A stretch of 64,000 nt of DNA from Malus domestica (GCF_042453785.1 NC_091669.1:33869001-33933000), one strand, 5' to 3'. Counted from the stretch's first letter, positions 38,347 to 51,600 are shown. Program-made: numbers and translations. Notes: generated by a model not told the origin, from the letters alone.

Positions 38347-38637
38347 GGTCTCGTTTGGTATGCAGACGGGACAGGACGAAATAGAACGGGACAAGACGGG
38401 ACGGAACGAAGAGGGAGCAAAGATGTCCTCGGATGGAAACAAGAAGGAAGAAGAAGGAGACGGAGAAGTTATAATTTTGTGTTCCACAGATGTGGAACGA
38501 ATCGTTCTAGGGGGTAAGGCGGAACGAAAATTCACCCAAAATTTGTCCCTCGTTCCACCCGTTTTAGGCGCACCAAACGTGAGATGGAACGCCTCGTCCC
38601 ACTCCATTCCATCCTGTTCCACGTATCAAACGGTACC
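38347..38637 (-). mobile_element. MITE, reverse copy of the same family
   Basis: About 291 bp starting GGTCTCGTTTGGTATGC and ending TATCAAACGGTACC. Its reverse complement matches 37927-38204 along its length. Unit A (about 13505) lacks it. The two copies lie 142 bp apart in opposite orientation. Confidence 0.75.
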
Positions 38638-39600
38638 TTAATGCACAGGCTCGTTCTGGTAGCTTAGTTGGTGACAGGATCCTGTTTGATTCATCCACCA
38701 CCTTTACAGCTTCTCTGTTTGTTTTTTCTTTTGTTTCCTTCTTCAGCCCCTGCTGTTCGCTCATTTATTAATTATTATTAAGTTGCGTTGTTGTGCGCGG
38801 ATTCTCATTGTTGAGTTTCAGTAATTTTTAATGATTAATTTTACTCATCACCAAGTTTATTATGTTTTCATAAAACTCTTTAAGTTTGAGAAATTACGCT
38901 AACCAGAGCTTAAGATTTCCATTTTGGGGATATGTGAAGTTCTTTTTCTTATGAGTTCTCATATTAGTTGTAGTAGATTAAGTTAGCAAATTAAATAATC
39001 TATGTTATATCGAAACACAGTAATTATGCAAATGATCAAGTTAAAAAAAGTTTCCGCGTGAAATTTTCTGTCTTCTATCCCTACTGCCTCTCTCCTCTGG
39101 ACTCCCTTATCGAAATACATTAATTATGCAAAGTGATTAAGTTAAAAATGTTTCCGCGTGAAACTTTTTGTCTTCTTTACCTACCGCCTCTCTCCTCTAG
39201 ATTCCCTTCCTCTTTACTCTCTCTTGATCGTTCACTCTTATTCTCTCCTCATGAGTTTTTCATTTTTTTTTTCCGCTTCGAGTGTAAAAGAATGGACCTG
39301 TTTCAAAATTTTCTTTCCCATATCTCTATCCAATTGCGAAAGAAAAAACAAAACCCAGAACAAAAGCATGTTCCCCACCTCGACTCCAGCATCTGAAAGG
39401 AAAATTTTCAAAGTTTTGGAGAACCCGTTGTGCCACGGCGCAGAGGAGTGGACCTTTTTGGTCGGGACTGAATCTATCGAAAAAATTATTTAGATGGCTT
39501 AATCTATGGAAAAAAAATATTAATCTAAAGACTCATAAAAAGAGACATGTCCTCAAAATGAGGACCTTAAGAAAGTAGTTTTGCTACACTAACACTCTAA
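38638..39600. other. Intergenic, unit B, with local duplication
   Basis: It matches about 13520-14050 and then 21190-21260 of unit A. A block of about 105 bp containing TTCCGCGTGAAA and CTGCCTCTCTCCTCT-type text occurs twice (about 39009-39112 and 39113-39210) but once in unit A. No gene is seen. Confidence 0.55.
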
Positions 39601-40646
39601 AGGGGCGTTTGTTTGCTCTCACTAAGTTTCATTGGACTAGACTAGATTAAATATTAGTCCAGTCCATGTTTGTTTCCTAGCTGGACTAGTTTTAATGGGA
39701 TTAGCCATGACTCGCTTTCACTAACAACCTCACTAGCCGTTCTTAGCATGTCCCTCCGAAAACCATCGGACTAGCTAAGAACTTCTTCATCCAACTCGAA
39801 TCACCTCCTTGACCTCGATTTCGACGGCATAAGCTTTGAGCGCGGCTTCATCTCCGACGACGAACTCGTCGACTGCTACATCTCCAATGACGAACTCGTC
39901 GACTTCTTCATATTTGACAATGACCTCGTCGACTGGGTCATCTTCATAATCTTATTCTCCTTCGTTGCTTCGCTGTTGTCGTGGTTGTGGCTTTGAAGCT
40001 ATTGATTTTGGCTTTAGCTTCGGCTTGCCTCCTTGTCGACTGGGTCATCTCTGCCATGACTGCTTCGCAATCCCTGTCATCTTCTCTGTATGATTTTTTA
40101 TATTAAAGGAATGATTTGGCTGTGGTACGATTTTTGTTCTGAATTTATGTAAATAGATCTGCAGGTTCTGGGTTTTTTCTTCTTCTGGGATTTACCCAAC
40201 TGATTTTTGTTTTGAATTTCTGTAAATCGATTAGCTGGTTTAATTGGTTACTGGAAGGCTTGGCTTTCTTTTTGGAATTTCTGAAGGCTTGGCGAAATGG
40301 TTAACCAACAAATTCTCTTAATTGAATAAGAAAAGTAAGAGATTGATGCATAATTTGATAGAGAGAAAATGATGGAGAAGAGAAACGAGGAAGGTCAAAG
40401 GAAGGAAGGGGAAAGAAAATGTGCTTGGGTCCATTCATCTCCAGACTTCACTGCCCCTTTATTATTCATTTTTGTTTAATTTTTAAGGTAAATTTGAATT
40501 AAAAATCGCAAAAAAAATTATCATATGTGATTTAGTCCGACATTAACGCTTCACTAAGTTAGTCCAATTTAGTTTAGTCTATACCAGTCCAGTTTAGTCC
40601 TTGAAGTTAGTCTAGTCCGAGACAGTCTGGTACGACAAACGCACCC
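39601..40646. mobile_element. PIF/Harbinger-like non-autonomous element, 1.05 kb
   Basis: The termini AGGGGCGTTTGT and, inverted, GGGTGCGTTTGT are flanked by TAA on both sides (39598-39600 and 40647-40649), the TWA duplication typical of PIF/Harbinger. Subterminal inverted text (GGACTAGACTAGATT against TCTAGTCCGAG, and repeated AGTCCAGT) extends the fold-back. The interior has repeated CGACGAACTCGTCGACT text but no transposase. It has no counterpart in unit A. Confidence 0.75.
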
Positions 40647-41539
40647 TAAGAGGTTTTAATCACTTTCACATCACTCTTGAAAACAAATTTACCTTTATAA
40701 TTTGATATCATAAAATAAGAAAATTGTTATTAGAACTCTAAAATTTAATTGTGCACTTTAAACATTTTATATTTAGAAAGAAAAGTATACTCATAAAGAA
40801 TGCACAATTAAACATATTATTAAAAAAAAAACTAATAAAAAAAACTTCAAAACTTTGAATTTTAACCAAAAGCCACATAATAACTTTATTTAATGATAAG
40901 GACAAGAGATAAAACAAGAAAAAAAAATTTATTCAACCGAAAGCGCGTGCGCATGCGAGCAGTGTGAAAGCAAGCATCTACTATTTCAACAGAAAACCAA
41001 CAGCGCAAAAGCAGCACACAAATTACCTTTTAAATATTTCATCTAGAAGGAAAAGGTTCAGAGAGAGAGTGTGTGAGAGAGAGAAAGAGAAGAGAATGTC
41101 AACCAAATCCATTCAAACTGACATCAACAAATCCCAAAAATTTCCATAGATAGAGAGAAATTTGAGATAAAAAATATATTACTGATATCAATACATGATT
41201 ACCACTTAACCCTATACGTGGGGTAGGCTCTCATCATCACCCCCATGTTCAAATTATGGAATTCTTTATTAACTTTAACCCTAACCATCTAAAACCTAAA
41301 AATAAAGAATATTAGATTATGATCCTCAATGAAGGCACATTAGCTTTTATGATCTTTCATTTATGCTTTTGTTGTTAATTTTGTATTGAAATAATTAAAG
41401 GAAATTCAAATAAATTGTTTGAGAGAAATGTTAAAGAACAATTAGAAATGTGAAAATCATTATTCTAACTCTGTAAGAATATAAGTATTATTGCCAGTGA
41501 TTCATACGATAATGAGAAGAGAGCTTCAAATTTTGAAAC

Positions 41540-42120
41540 TTTTAGTGTTCAGTTTATGAAATAGTTAGTATTTAATTTAAAAACAGTGATAGTGCTAGTG
41601 TTCAATTTTATGAAATAATCAGTGTTTAGTTTACGAAATAGTTAGTTTTTTGTTAAGAAATAGTTAGTGTTTAATTTACGAAATAGTGATAGTACTAGTT
41701 TACGAAATAGTGATAATACTAGTATTCAGTTTAAAAAATTGTCAGTCCTTAGTTTACAAAATAGTGATAGTACTATTATTAGGTTTAATAAATAGTCTAT
41801 TTAGTTTATGAAATAGTGATAGTACTAGTGTTAGGTTTAAGAAATAATTAGCGTTTTGTTTACAAGGTGTTCGGTTTAAGAAATATTCAGTGTTTAGTTT
41901 ACGAAATAATAATAGTACTAGCATTTAGTTTAACAAAATAGTCAGTGTTCAATTTAAGATATAGTGATAGTATTAGTGTTCTGTTTAAGATATAGTCAAC
42001 ATTTAGTTTAAGAAGTAGTCAATGTTCAATTTAAGAAATAGTGTTCGGTTTAAGAAGTAGTTAATGTTCGGTTTAAGAAGTAGTTAATGTTCAGTTTAAG
42101 AAATAATGACAGTATTAGTG
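41540..42120. repeat. Degenerate minisatellite 1
   Basis: Imperfect repeats of about 22-23 bp built on AGTGTTTAGTTTACGAAATAG, with an intercalated GTGATAGTACTAGT variant producing longer periods. About 25 units. Unit B only. Confidence 0.8.
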
Positions 42121-43839
42121 TTCATAAAACTGAATAATGAATTTTTTCTTTATTTTTGATCTTGTAATATTATTACTTAGTTTGTTTTAAAAAATTATGA
42201 AAGAATAGTCAAATAAACAAACAATAAAATAAAAAAAAATGAGAAAAAAATGTTTATGGAGTGAGGTGAAAGGAGAAAAAAGAGTGAGGAGAGGTGAAAA
42301 AAAAAGATGAGAGACAAAGTTGATGTGGATGGGTGACGTAAAAGGAGAGAGAAAAATTGATGGGAATATGTGAAAGAGGGAGACAGAGAAAGAGGTTGAA
42401 CGATTGAGTGAGGGAGGGTGTGTATGTGTGTGATGTTTTGTTGGCTTTTTTTTTTGTTTTTTTGTTATTATATTAAATTTTTATCCTTTTCATTAAAATT
42501 TGAACTTTTTTTATTAAAGTTTAAAGCCCTTTTTATAAAATTAAGTTAGTAGATGATTTTTGGTTAATTAAAAGTTTAGAGAAACCTTTTTAATTAAAAC
42601 TCCATAAAAAAATAAAAAATAAAAAGGACAAAAGCCCTTTGCATCCCCCTTCCAATTTATTTTCTTAACCACCAGCTCTTTCCTCCAGTAAAGTTATCTC
42701 TAACCGAAAGGGCTAACATAGCCTGTCCAGAATTATAGCCCTGCAAAAAAATATTTTTAAATGAACAGTATCAGACTATATTTATATAGGAAAACTAACT
42801 AAAATGACTTGAAAACTTTGAATTTTAACCAAAAATCATCATATACGTTTATTTAATGGTTAGTACAAATCCAACGTTAAACCAGCCCAATAAGACTGGC
42901 CCAAGCAATTAGTTTTCAATTTTACCCTTGACTTCTAGTCTTCGCCTGTTTAATCTTCTCCCCATTTCTCAATCTCTCCGTCTAATCTCTATTATCGTTT
43001 TTATTCTCAATTCAATTCCAATTTCACCATTTTGCAATTGAATCGATCAAATCTCTCTCTTTCTTTCTCTCCCTCCCTCCTTCCTTCCCTTTCTCGATCT
43101 CCACCTAATCTCCGTTTTCATACCCTACGACAATTTGAGCCTTGAGGTGCCTAAGCAAATATACGAAGCAACTATTCCATTGTCGAAGAGAAGTGAGCAG
43201 ATGGACGAAGAAGGACGTCCACCCCTCTGCTCATTAGAAATTGCCATTGAGAGTGAGGATTATGCAAGAATGATCTTTTGACTTTGCCGGAATCTGGGTC
43301 TGCTTGTGGTTTGTAGCGCCGCGCTGATGCTGTTGCGTTTAATTAATTTATTTTTTTTCTAAATACCCAAGCCCCTCTGATCTTTCTAGCAAAAATTGTG
43401 GTCATCTATAGAGGTTTGCTGCTGCGCTTCAGCAATATGCCGCCGATCAGCGGTAGAAAGTTGAAACTTAGATGGAGAAAACGAGAGAGAGCTAGAAAAA
43501 GAAAGAGAACGACCAAGATAGAAAAGGATGATGTATGTAGTGAACACATGGGTTCTAGATAATAATTTTATTATTTTAAAGATGTATATTCAATAAAATA
43601 TTGTAGTCTAAATAAAGTGATTGATTTGATTTACAATAAAAATAATAATTTTAGAAGGAAAAAAACCTTGTTTTTTGTGTCAAATATTTCTTGGGACACA
43701 ATTTTTATTTTGTCCAATAAAATAGTGTAAAAATGTAATAGGTTTCACCAGTGCCAACCTTATTCAAATATGCATTGTTGGAAGGTGTGAAAGCTATAAG
43801 GTAGTGTATACGCTTCTTATATTGGTTTTAGTATTATTG

Positions 43840-44690
43840 ATTGCAACCACTTTTGAAAACTAAACCAAAATAATATATACTATTTTTGTAATAGAACAAA
43901 ATAAACACTATTTTTTTAATTATAACAAAATAACCACATTATTTCTGAAAATTGAACCAATATAACCCACATTATTTTTGAAACTATAGCAAAACAATCA
44001 TACTAATTCTGAAACTGAACTAAAATAACCACACAATTTCTAAAACTAAACCAAAATAACCACACTATTTCCAGAACTCCAGCAAAATAAATCACACTAT
44101 TTCTAAAACTGAACCAAAATAATCCACGCTATTTATGAAACTACAGAAAAATAACTCACACTATTTATGAAGTTGAACCAAAATATCCCACATTATTTCT
44201 AAAACTATAGCAAAATAATCACACTATTTCTGAAACTAAACCAAAATAACCCACACTATTTATGAAACTATAACAAAATAACCAAACTATTTCTGGAACT
44301 ACAACAAAATAACCACACTATTTTTGAAACTGAACCAAAATAACCTACATTATTTCTGGAACTACATCAAAATAACTCACACTATTTCTGAAATTGGACC
44401 CAAATAGCCCACATTATTTCTGGAACTACAACAAAGTAGCCCTCACTATTTCTGAAAATTAAATCAAAATAATCTGCATTATTTCTGGAAGGAAACAAAT
44501 AAACATTGTTTTGGGAATTACAACAAAATAACCCACATTATTTTGAATCTAAACCAAAATAACCAACACTATTTTTGGAACTGGACCAAAATAACCAACA
44601 CTATTTTTGGAACTGGACCAAAATAACACACTATTTTTGAAATTGCAACAAAATTACACCTATTTTGAAACTGAACCAAAATAATGAGTT
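43840..44690. repeat. Minisatellite 2, unit about 31 bp
   Basis: About 27 imperfect copies of a unit containing CCAAAATAACCCACACTATT and TCTGAAACT. Variation is by substitution and small indels. There is no unique spacer between copies, so it is not a CRISPR-like array. Unit B only. Confidence 0.85.
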
Positions 44691-46256
44691 TTAAAACGAG
44701 GAGATTTCTATTCTTATGAGCCAAGATTTTCACTACGTTGTGTTTAGATAAGGATTTTGAAGAGCACTAACGAGTTTTAAATTATTTATTTAGTTTTCAC
44801 AACTACTTAACTTATTTGCCTGTTAATATCATCTCGTTGGCAGATAATTAGCATTATTGTGATAGGTTAGCATGCCTCGACTTCACAAGTCAAGTCATAC
44901 ATCTCATTGACATGTTCCTTTTGAATAATATATTCTGGAGTTTATGAATTAGCCTTATTATTGTTCCCTAGATATTATTATTTTTGGTCAGTAATAACAA
45001 TTGCATTGATAAGGGAAATACAAATGGAGACAAAAGGATGAGGGTACAAACGTCCAAACCCAAATAAAAGATAGAAAATAAAGGTGATTTGATCCAAAAA
45101 AAATAAAAAAGGTGATTTGACCAACATTAAAAAGAAAACAAATGTGACAAGCAGATACATGGATACATCCAACACAAATATTTAATGGGAGTGTGGCCTC
45201 GACAAACTTCATGCAGTTCAAAGCCTAATAAAAATATTTAACTTTTTGATGGAATGAATAGACGAAATGAGACTTTCGTTAGGGGCATAGGCTGAAAAAT
45301 GAAACATTAGTGTTGCATGAGGGCTTCTTTATTATTGATGAGGCTTTAGTTTTTATTCTTATTATATTGTATTTTGTCATTTTTATTAAATTTCAAGTTA
45401 ATAAAGTTATAGGGTGGTTTTTTGTTAAAATAAACTTATCTCAAGCCCTTTTTATTAAAGCTCTCTATTTATATATAATCTCCAACTGGCTATGTTTAGC
45501 CTCTCAATAATATATTATTTTTAAGTTTGTTGAATTAAATTACCATATTAAAACTACAACAACTTAGACATTAATTCAACAATTGAATTTAGCGTGTTCT
45601 TTAAATGGCTTGGGTATTTATATGAAAAAAAATGTGAAGAATTGAAATAAAATGAGTTAAGGTAGTATGGAAGGGTGGGAAAATATGTGAGAAATGGTAT
45701 AAAAATGGCTTAGGTATTCATAGGAAAAAAATTTGAAATTTTAATTTCTTTTTAAAATTTCGTCCTAAAAAAAGAAAAAAATAATTCCAAAAGCTAACGT
45801 CAACTGACGTCATGTATCTGTTAGGTGTTGATAGACTGGGCCAGCAAACGGCTAGTTGGCTGGCTAACAATGCACAACCTAATGGCCAAAGGGCTGAAAC
45901 TTGACCTAGTGGGTTCCTTTTTTCTTTTGGCCCAGCCCTTCATTGGAGTTGGATTGTGGAACATTTCGACCTGAAATATGACCTATGGCCCTATAGCCAT
46001 CTCCAATGGAGATAGCCTCACAATCTCCAATGGAGATGACCTCACAATCCTCAACTCCTTTAGTTTAGCCACTAAAAGAAGCTTAATTGGGACTCTTTCT
46101 CCTTGGCCTAGTTGGGTAAGGATATTAAGTCCTCGTTCGGAATTACATTTAAAATAGTTGAAAGCGCTTTTCGTTTTGGTGATGATGTTTTTAGAATCAA
46201 TCGTTAGTAAAATGCGAGTGAATTGATAACGTTGCAATTGGAAGGAGCCACCACAA

Positions 46257-46409
46257 TGGGCTCCGTTCGAAAGTGGATTTGATGGGCTTACATATAATTG
46301 GGCCTTATGGTAACCATCAAGCAACTCCGCCGCTTTGTCTATACTTGGACGGCGCCTAAAATTCTCAATGAAATTAGGGTTTCCAAGTGCAAGACGAGAG
46401 CCTATATAA
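46257..46409 (+). promoter_or_regulatory. Site II / telo-box / TATA promoter, unit B
   Basis: Three TGGGCY motifs (46257, 46283, 46299), telo-box ATTAGGGTTT (46373-46382) and TATATAA (46403-46409) occur in the same order and similar spacing as in unit A. Preservation of these motifs in both copies supports a real pol II transcription unit downstream. Confidence 0.6.
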
Positions 46410-46552
46410 TTGAATCGCCTCCTCCGACCCTCTCACTCTACCCCCGCCTCAGACTCATCACCTTCCTCGTAACATTTGGTTTGCGTTTATGTTCTTTGAT
46501 TTTGCGTGCGTGTTCTTGGATTATTTTGCGTGTTCAAATTAGGGTTTATTTT

Positions 46553-46646
46553 GGGAGTTGAAGTGATGCTACTTTCCCCATATGATCGAAGCTGATTCAA
46601 ACTTGCGCTATATTTTAATTTCCAAGCCAGAACTCTGATCTCTCCC
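46553..46646 (+). ncRNA. Candidate C/D-box snoRNA 1, unit B
   Basis: 5' stem GGGAG, C-box-like AGTGATGC, internal CTGA after GATCGAAG, final CTGA (46635-46638), then TCTCTCCC closing the stem. A telo-box-like TTAGGGTTT lies just upstream (about 46540). Sequence just 5' of the D box contains CCAAGCCAG, also present in candidate 2 of this unit, so the two may share or have shared a target. The target is not identified. Confidence 0.45.
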
Positions 46647-46745
46647 AATTCCCCCAAAATCCACTTTTTTTTTCAAATCTATTTTTCTCAATTTCTTTTT
46701 TTTGTTTTGTTTTGTTTTTATGAGTTTCTTATTGAAAAAAGAAGA

Positions 46746-46852
46746 AGATGGAAGTGATGATTATTTCCCCAAATGATCGAAGCTGAAATAACTGAGCGAC
46801 TTACATCTCTGTATACCACAGAGACACCAAGCCAGGTGCATCTGATCCATCT
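46746..46852 (+). ncRNA. Candidate C/D-box snoRNA 2, unit B (canonical)
   Basis: A perfect 7-bp terminal stem AGATGGA/TCCATCT encloses C box GTGATGA (46754-46760) and D box CTGA (46842-46845), with internal CTGA boxes near 46782 and 46792. A strong internal hairpin TCTCTGT/ACAGAGA surrounds a 5-nt loop. Length 107 nt. The arrangement is that of a box C/D snoRNA, which guides 2'-O-methylation of rRNA or snRNA in the nucleolus. It is a tandem relative of candidate 1 and probably cotranscribed. I do not recognise the snoRNA family. Confidence 0.55.
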
Positions 46853-48630
46853 TTCTCCACCATATTATAAATATTTTTTATTTTTTATTTTTTATGATTT
46901 TATATACGTTTCTGTTATGATAATTCGCGGGTACGATAAAATACAATGCATTTTTGTGTATGATTTTATTATTTGTCTATTTTTGTTGGTTCAAATAAGC
47001 ATATTTTTCGGCTTCAAATGATGTCCATAACGAAGGACAGAGAGTAGAAGGAATTATCTCCTAGAAATTAATTTCTTTTTTCTAATTTTATGGGTTGATT
47101 CTCGCGGGAGTTTAAATACGCCGCATTTTGACGGATGTGAAGGATATATTTAGCTGCATGTGGACATGCAAATTTAATCCAATCCCTTGTAAAATATTGC
47201 TTATATGACACGGATTTTTTTATAATTCCTTCACAATTAGCATGAGACGCCACGCATTATATATAATTCCTTCACAAGCCAAAGAATGAAAGCCAAAAAA
47301 GACGTTTTTTTTGGTTACCTTCCCAACCTTTTCTCAATGGTGGCTGAGACATGCTCAAAGGACTTTCTAAAAAATGGGACTGTTTGTTATTATACGGTTT
47401 TAAGATCAATTATTGTTAAAATATTATGTCAAAAAACATGAAATGACATAAAGTCATTAAGAGTAACACTTTTGAAAGTCCCTTAACATTGTCTCATGCT
47501 AATAGTTGAAAGGATAAGATTAGGAATGAGGATATCCAAGGTAAAGTAGAAGTAGTCGAAATTGAAAGAAAGATGGGAGAAAATTGGTTACGGTTATTTG
47601 GACATATGCAAAGAAGATCTACTAACGTTCCAGTTAGACGGGACAGAGATCCAGAGCCGAAGGGGTAGAGGAAGACCTAAGAAAATTTTGGAAGAGACTA
47701 AGAAAAGATTTAAGAGTACTTGAATCTAACGAAGATCATAACACAGAACCGACCGCAATAGTGTTCTAAGATTCATATAACCAATCCCACTTAATGAGAA
47801 AAGGCTTTGTTGTTGTTGTATCATAGTTGAGAATTCGAAGGATTCCACGAGAGTTAAATTCAAGAGTATTCAATCAAATGTGATTCAAACGATTTTAAAA
47901 GAGAAAATCGACGTGTCCTTGGTGGATAGAGATCAGCAGGTACGAACCATCGGCCATTATTTTTTGAAATGCATTTGCCAATGAAGGAACATTCAAAAAG
48001 CTAGCTTCCCATTGGCGTATGAAATTAAAATGTTGTTCTATAAAGAGAGGAGTCATAAAATTTGAGGTGAGTCATGAAGAAGGAAAATTGCGAAGGCTAG
48101 CAATCGACGAGGAGGAAAGAAGAAGCAAATCAATAAGAGTCGAGAATCCAAATGGTGCACAAGAAACAGATGAGTCAACAACGCTAACATAACACCAGAG
48201 GGGGAAGTTTCCGCCACCATGTCTTTCGCCTTTTCTACCCTTCCTGCCTTCCCCTTTTTCCGCCCTTCGGAGCCTTCCATTTTTTCCACCCTCCTTGCCT
48301 TATTTCAAAATACAAAAGTCCACAGTTGCCTATCCCTGAAACACAACCTAGAAGTCATTAACTTCAAAAAATAAAAGAAAACGTTTGTGCTAAATGAGAA
48401 AACTATTTCAATAAAACCAAAAAAAAGAGAGAAGAGGGTAGAATAATTTCTCAAGAAAACATGGGAATCACAAGAAAATTAAGCAACAAATTTGAATTGT
48501 GTTTAAAAATTGCCCTACAAACAGGCATTAGGTCACATTACTTTCAATAAGATTGTGATGAAAATTCTAGAAACGGTGGAATACAAGATGGAACTCACCT
48601 CCAAAGCAAGTCTGAAAACTGCAGTGGTTC
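46853..48630. other. Intergenic between snoRNA candidates and ICDH-B
   Basis: No gene is seen. It holds a LINE tail (47500-47822) and otherwise aligns with 22465-25620 minus the unit A insertions. The unoccupied hAT site is at 48323-48330. Confidence 0.6.
47500..47822 (+). mobile_element. 5'-truncated LINE 3' end, unit B only
   Basis: The plus-strand text reads in pieces as the C-terminal end of a plant non-LTR retrotransposon ORF2: WLRLFGHMQRRSTNVPVRR, then arginine-rich text, then a TTG-repeat tail (GTTGTTGTTGTA). The TTG tail and GHMQRR text suggest an RTE-like or L1-like clade. Several stops and frameshifts are present. Unit A lacks the insert near 23100. Confidence 0.75.
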
Positions 48631-51600
48631 CTAGCAAGCAAGCTTAGCTTTCAGTTCCTCGGCCACAGCATCAATGAACTCTTCAGTATTCAAGTAGTGG
48701 TTCCTAGCCAGCCTGCAGCACACGAAAGCATGTTTTAAATAAACTCACTGCTCAAATAGAGGCACAAGAAAACACAACTCACACGTGCAGAGAGACAAAT
48801 TATGAAGATAAAATAAACTATCAAATACTTACTTGGATCCGTGAAGAATTAGGGCAAGATCCTTGGTCATTTTCCCCGATTCCACAGTTCCAATACAAGC
48901 TTCCTCGAGTTTTTGAGTGAACTCCAAAAGTCTTGCATTGTCATCCAACTTCGCCCTATTACCAAGATACATTCAAATTCAGATCTACTGACCTTTTCAA
49001 GGAACATTAAGATATCAAAGAGGAGCGCTAACTTGGAAAACAATCTTTCCAATATACCTATGTGCTAGGCCTCTTGTCCAAGCAAAGATAGAAGCTATGC
49101 TATTTGTACTCGTTTCACCTCCCTTCTGGTGAACCCTGTAATGCCGAGTGACTGTACCGTGGGCAGCTTCAGCTTCTATAGTCTTTCCATCTGGGCACAC
49201 CTGTATCCATGAAATACTCCAGTAAGTGATGAACAAGGATTCACACAAATTAGGGAGTGAGAGATGCAGGGGTAAGTATAAATACACATGAAACAGGTTT
49301 AACATACCAGTACTGATGTCATCAATCCAAGAGATCCAAACCCTACAATAGAACCACAAGTTAAAAACTGCAATCGCTCAGTATGCAAATCATTGATGAG
49401 ACGAAACAAAAATTAGCAAACGGGCAGTTGTACGAACCTTGAGCTAACATATCACTTTGCACATCCCCATCATAATTCTTGCATGCCCAAACATACCCAC
49501 CATCACTTTTAAGTGCATACGCCACCATATCATCAATGAGACGATGCTCATACCTTCCAATCCAATAGTATATAATCAATAAAACAACACCATTTGACCT
49601 CAGGATCCATTCTATGAAACAAAACGCCAGGCTTTTCAGTCCTGACTCCTTACCATATGCCAGCAGCTTCAAACTTTGATTTCCAGTTAGCTTCATAAAC
49701 TTCTTGAAATATGTCCTTGAATCTTATATCATGAACAAACAAAAATACAGATAGGTAAGATAATGATAAGTACAAATGTCAAATCTTTTTTTTGTTCGTC
49801 AAAACAGGGAAATTAGGAATCTGCGTACCTTCCATCATACTTCTTCAGAATAGTATTTTTTGTGCTAAGATAAAGAGGCCACTTTTTCTCAAAAGCTGTG
49901 GTCATGGAAGCCTCTGCAAAAGCACGGATGGACTGCATACCCAAGACAGATATACAATATAAGGGACAAACCCAGTGACTCACAGCAATCAAGAAATTCT
50001 TTCAACAGAAACACGAAAGGAGTAACAAATTAAACCTCATCAGTGTTATACATGGCCAATGCAACTCCCCCCTCCCCTGTAAAGTTGTAAACCTCTAGCT
50101 CTGTCTTCTCATCCTTTCCTTCTGGCACTGCAAGCATTTATCATGTAATAAGACAAAAAACTAAAGGAATTTAAGAACTTTCACTTATCAAGAGAAACTC
50201 TGCACGTATAATCCTACTAAACTACAGTGCTGTACACAAATCTAATACTATCAAAGTATAGATAAAAGTTTACCAAACACCAATTTCAGTTTCCCAGGTC
50301 CTTTAATGACTGCATCAGTTGCTCGATACTGATCACCAAAAGCATGTCTTCCAATGCATATCGGCTTTGTCCAGCCTGAAAACAGAAACAATAAGCATTG
50401 TTCTAATCCGACGAAACTATAGAATCACCATATGACATTATAATACCTGGGATAAGGCGAGGGATATTTTTGCAAATAATTGGTTCTCTGAAAACAGTAC
50501 CTGTAGAAAAAGCAATCACTGTAATTTGAAAAGAAAATTGTTCAAAAGATGAAAACGTATAGTTGACAGTTCACTAACCATTCAAAATATTCCTAATAGT
50601 CCCATTGGGACTCCTCCACATACTCTTCAAGTTAAACTCCTTCATACGAGCTTCATCTGTCAATTATAACGACAATATCATGAATTTTGTCAATCTCTCG
50701 GTGACGACTGAAAATATTAATACAGGATCTGGAGTTAGAAAACAAATGCATGTATAATTGTTCAATAGTGTATACCTGGAGTAATAGTTGCACACTTGAT
50801 CGCTACATTGTACCTTAAATACCAAGTGTTAGAGATGCGGAATGAAATAGCAAAATAAAATTTCCAAGCAAAAAGATACTCTAAGCACTCATTGTTCTTC
50901 CGTTCTAAGAACCTTAAGTAGAGATGCGATAAACGTACTTGAGAGTAGCCTCGGCACTTTCAACAGTAACCTTGTCATCAGTGGCATCACGATGAGGAAG
51001 ACCAAGGTCAAAGTATTTGATGTCCAATTCCACAAATGGCAAAATAAGCTGCAGATACATCAAAGAGAAAGAATCATATAAGCAACCACCATCTTGATCA
51101 CAGCAGCATGTAATTGCAAAAAGTAGTATTAGTGAAGCACTTAAAGAGTAAGATGTAGATACCTTGTCCTTGATGGATTTCCAGAAAACCCTTGTCATTT
51201 CGTCCCCTGTACCACATATCAAAAGACAGTATGAACAAGTGTACGGTGCAATTTCCTCTCTCGACCCATGTACACAAGCGTATTAGTTTCGTAAAGTTAG
51301 AGTTAAATGAAATCAACAAGTGTGCCATGCAGTGTGAGTATGACTGTGCCGTGCATTCCGAGTTCTTCACACTTTCATGAGTTAAAAAGAATATCTTGGT
51401 GAGTTCTGACTGAATACTTCTGTCCAAACATTTTATGCCTCAAACTTTTAACATAATTTCTTTGAAAAAATCATTGATTCATCACAGTTCAATTCTTAGA
51501 GGCTGGTAACATATAAAGGTCGTATGCACAAGGCTCCCGCTTTACGCAGCGTGCACAAGGCTCCCGCTTTACGCAGCGTCTGGGAGAGGTGAATGTCGGC

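Larger units (their letters stand above)
40647..46256. other. Unit B-specific expanded intergenic region
   Basis: No gene is seen. Two minisatellites (41540-42120 and 43840-44690) dominate. Short islands match unit A (about 40805-40830 and 42610-42690 against 21440-21530; 46060 onward against 21550 onward), so the rest arrived as insertions. The right part (about 45960-46045) contains twice-repeated CTCCAATGGAGAT text of MITE type. Confidence 0.5.

Noticed and set aside
39158-39493. 111-codon open frame in unit B
   Set aside because: CT-rich low-complexity translation with no counterpart kept open in unit A.
43840-44690. Regular ~31-bp repeats resembling a CRISPR-like array
   Set aside because: The units abut without unique spacers and drift gradually, as in a minisatellite; this is also a plant nuclear sequence.
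45983-46324. 113-codon minus-strand open frame
   Set aside because: It lies across the site II promoter and a MITE-like end; the unit A counterpart is not open in the same way.
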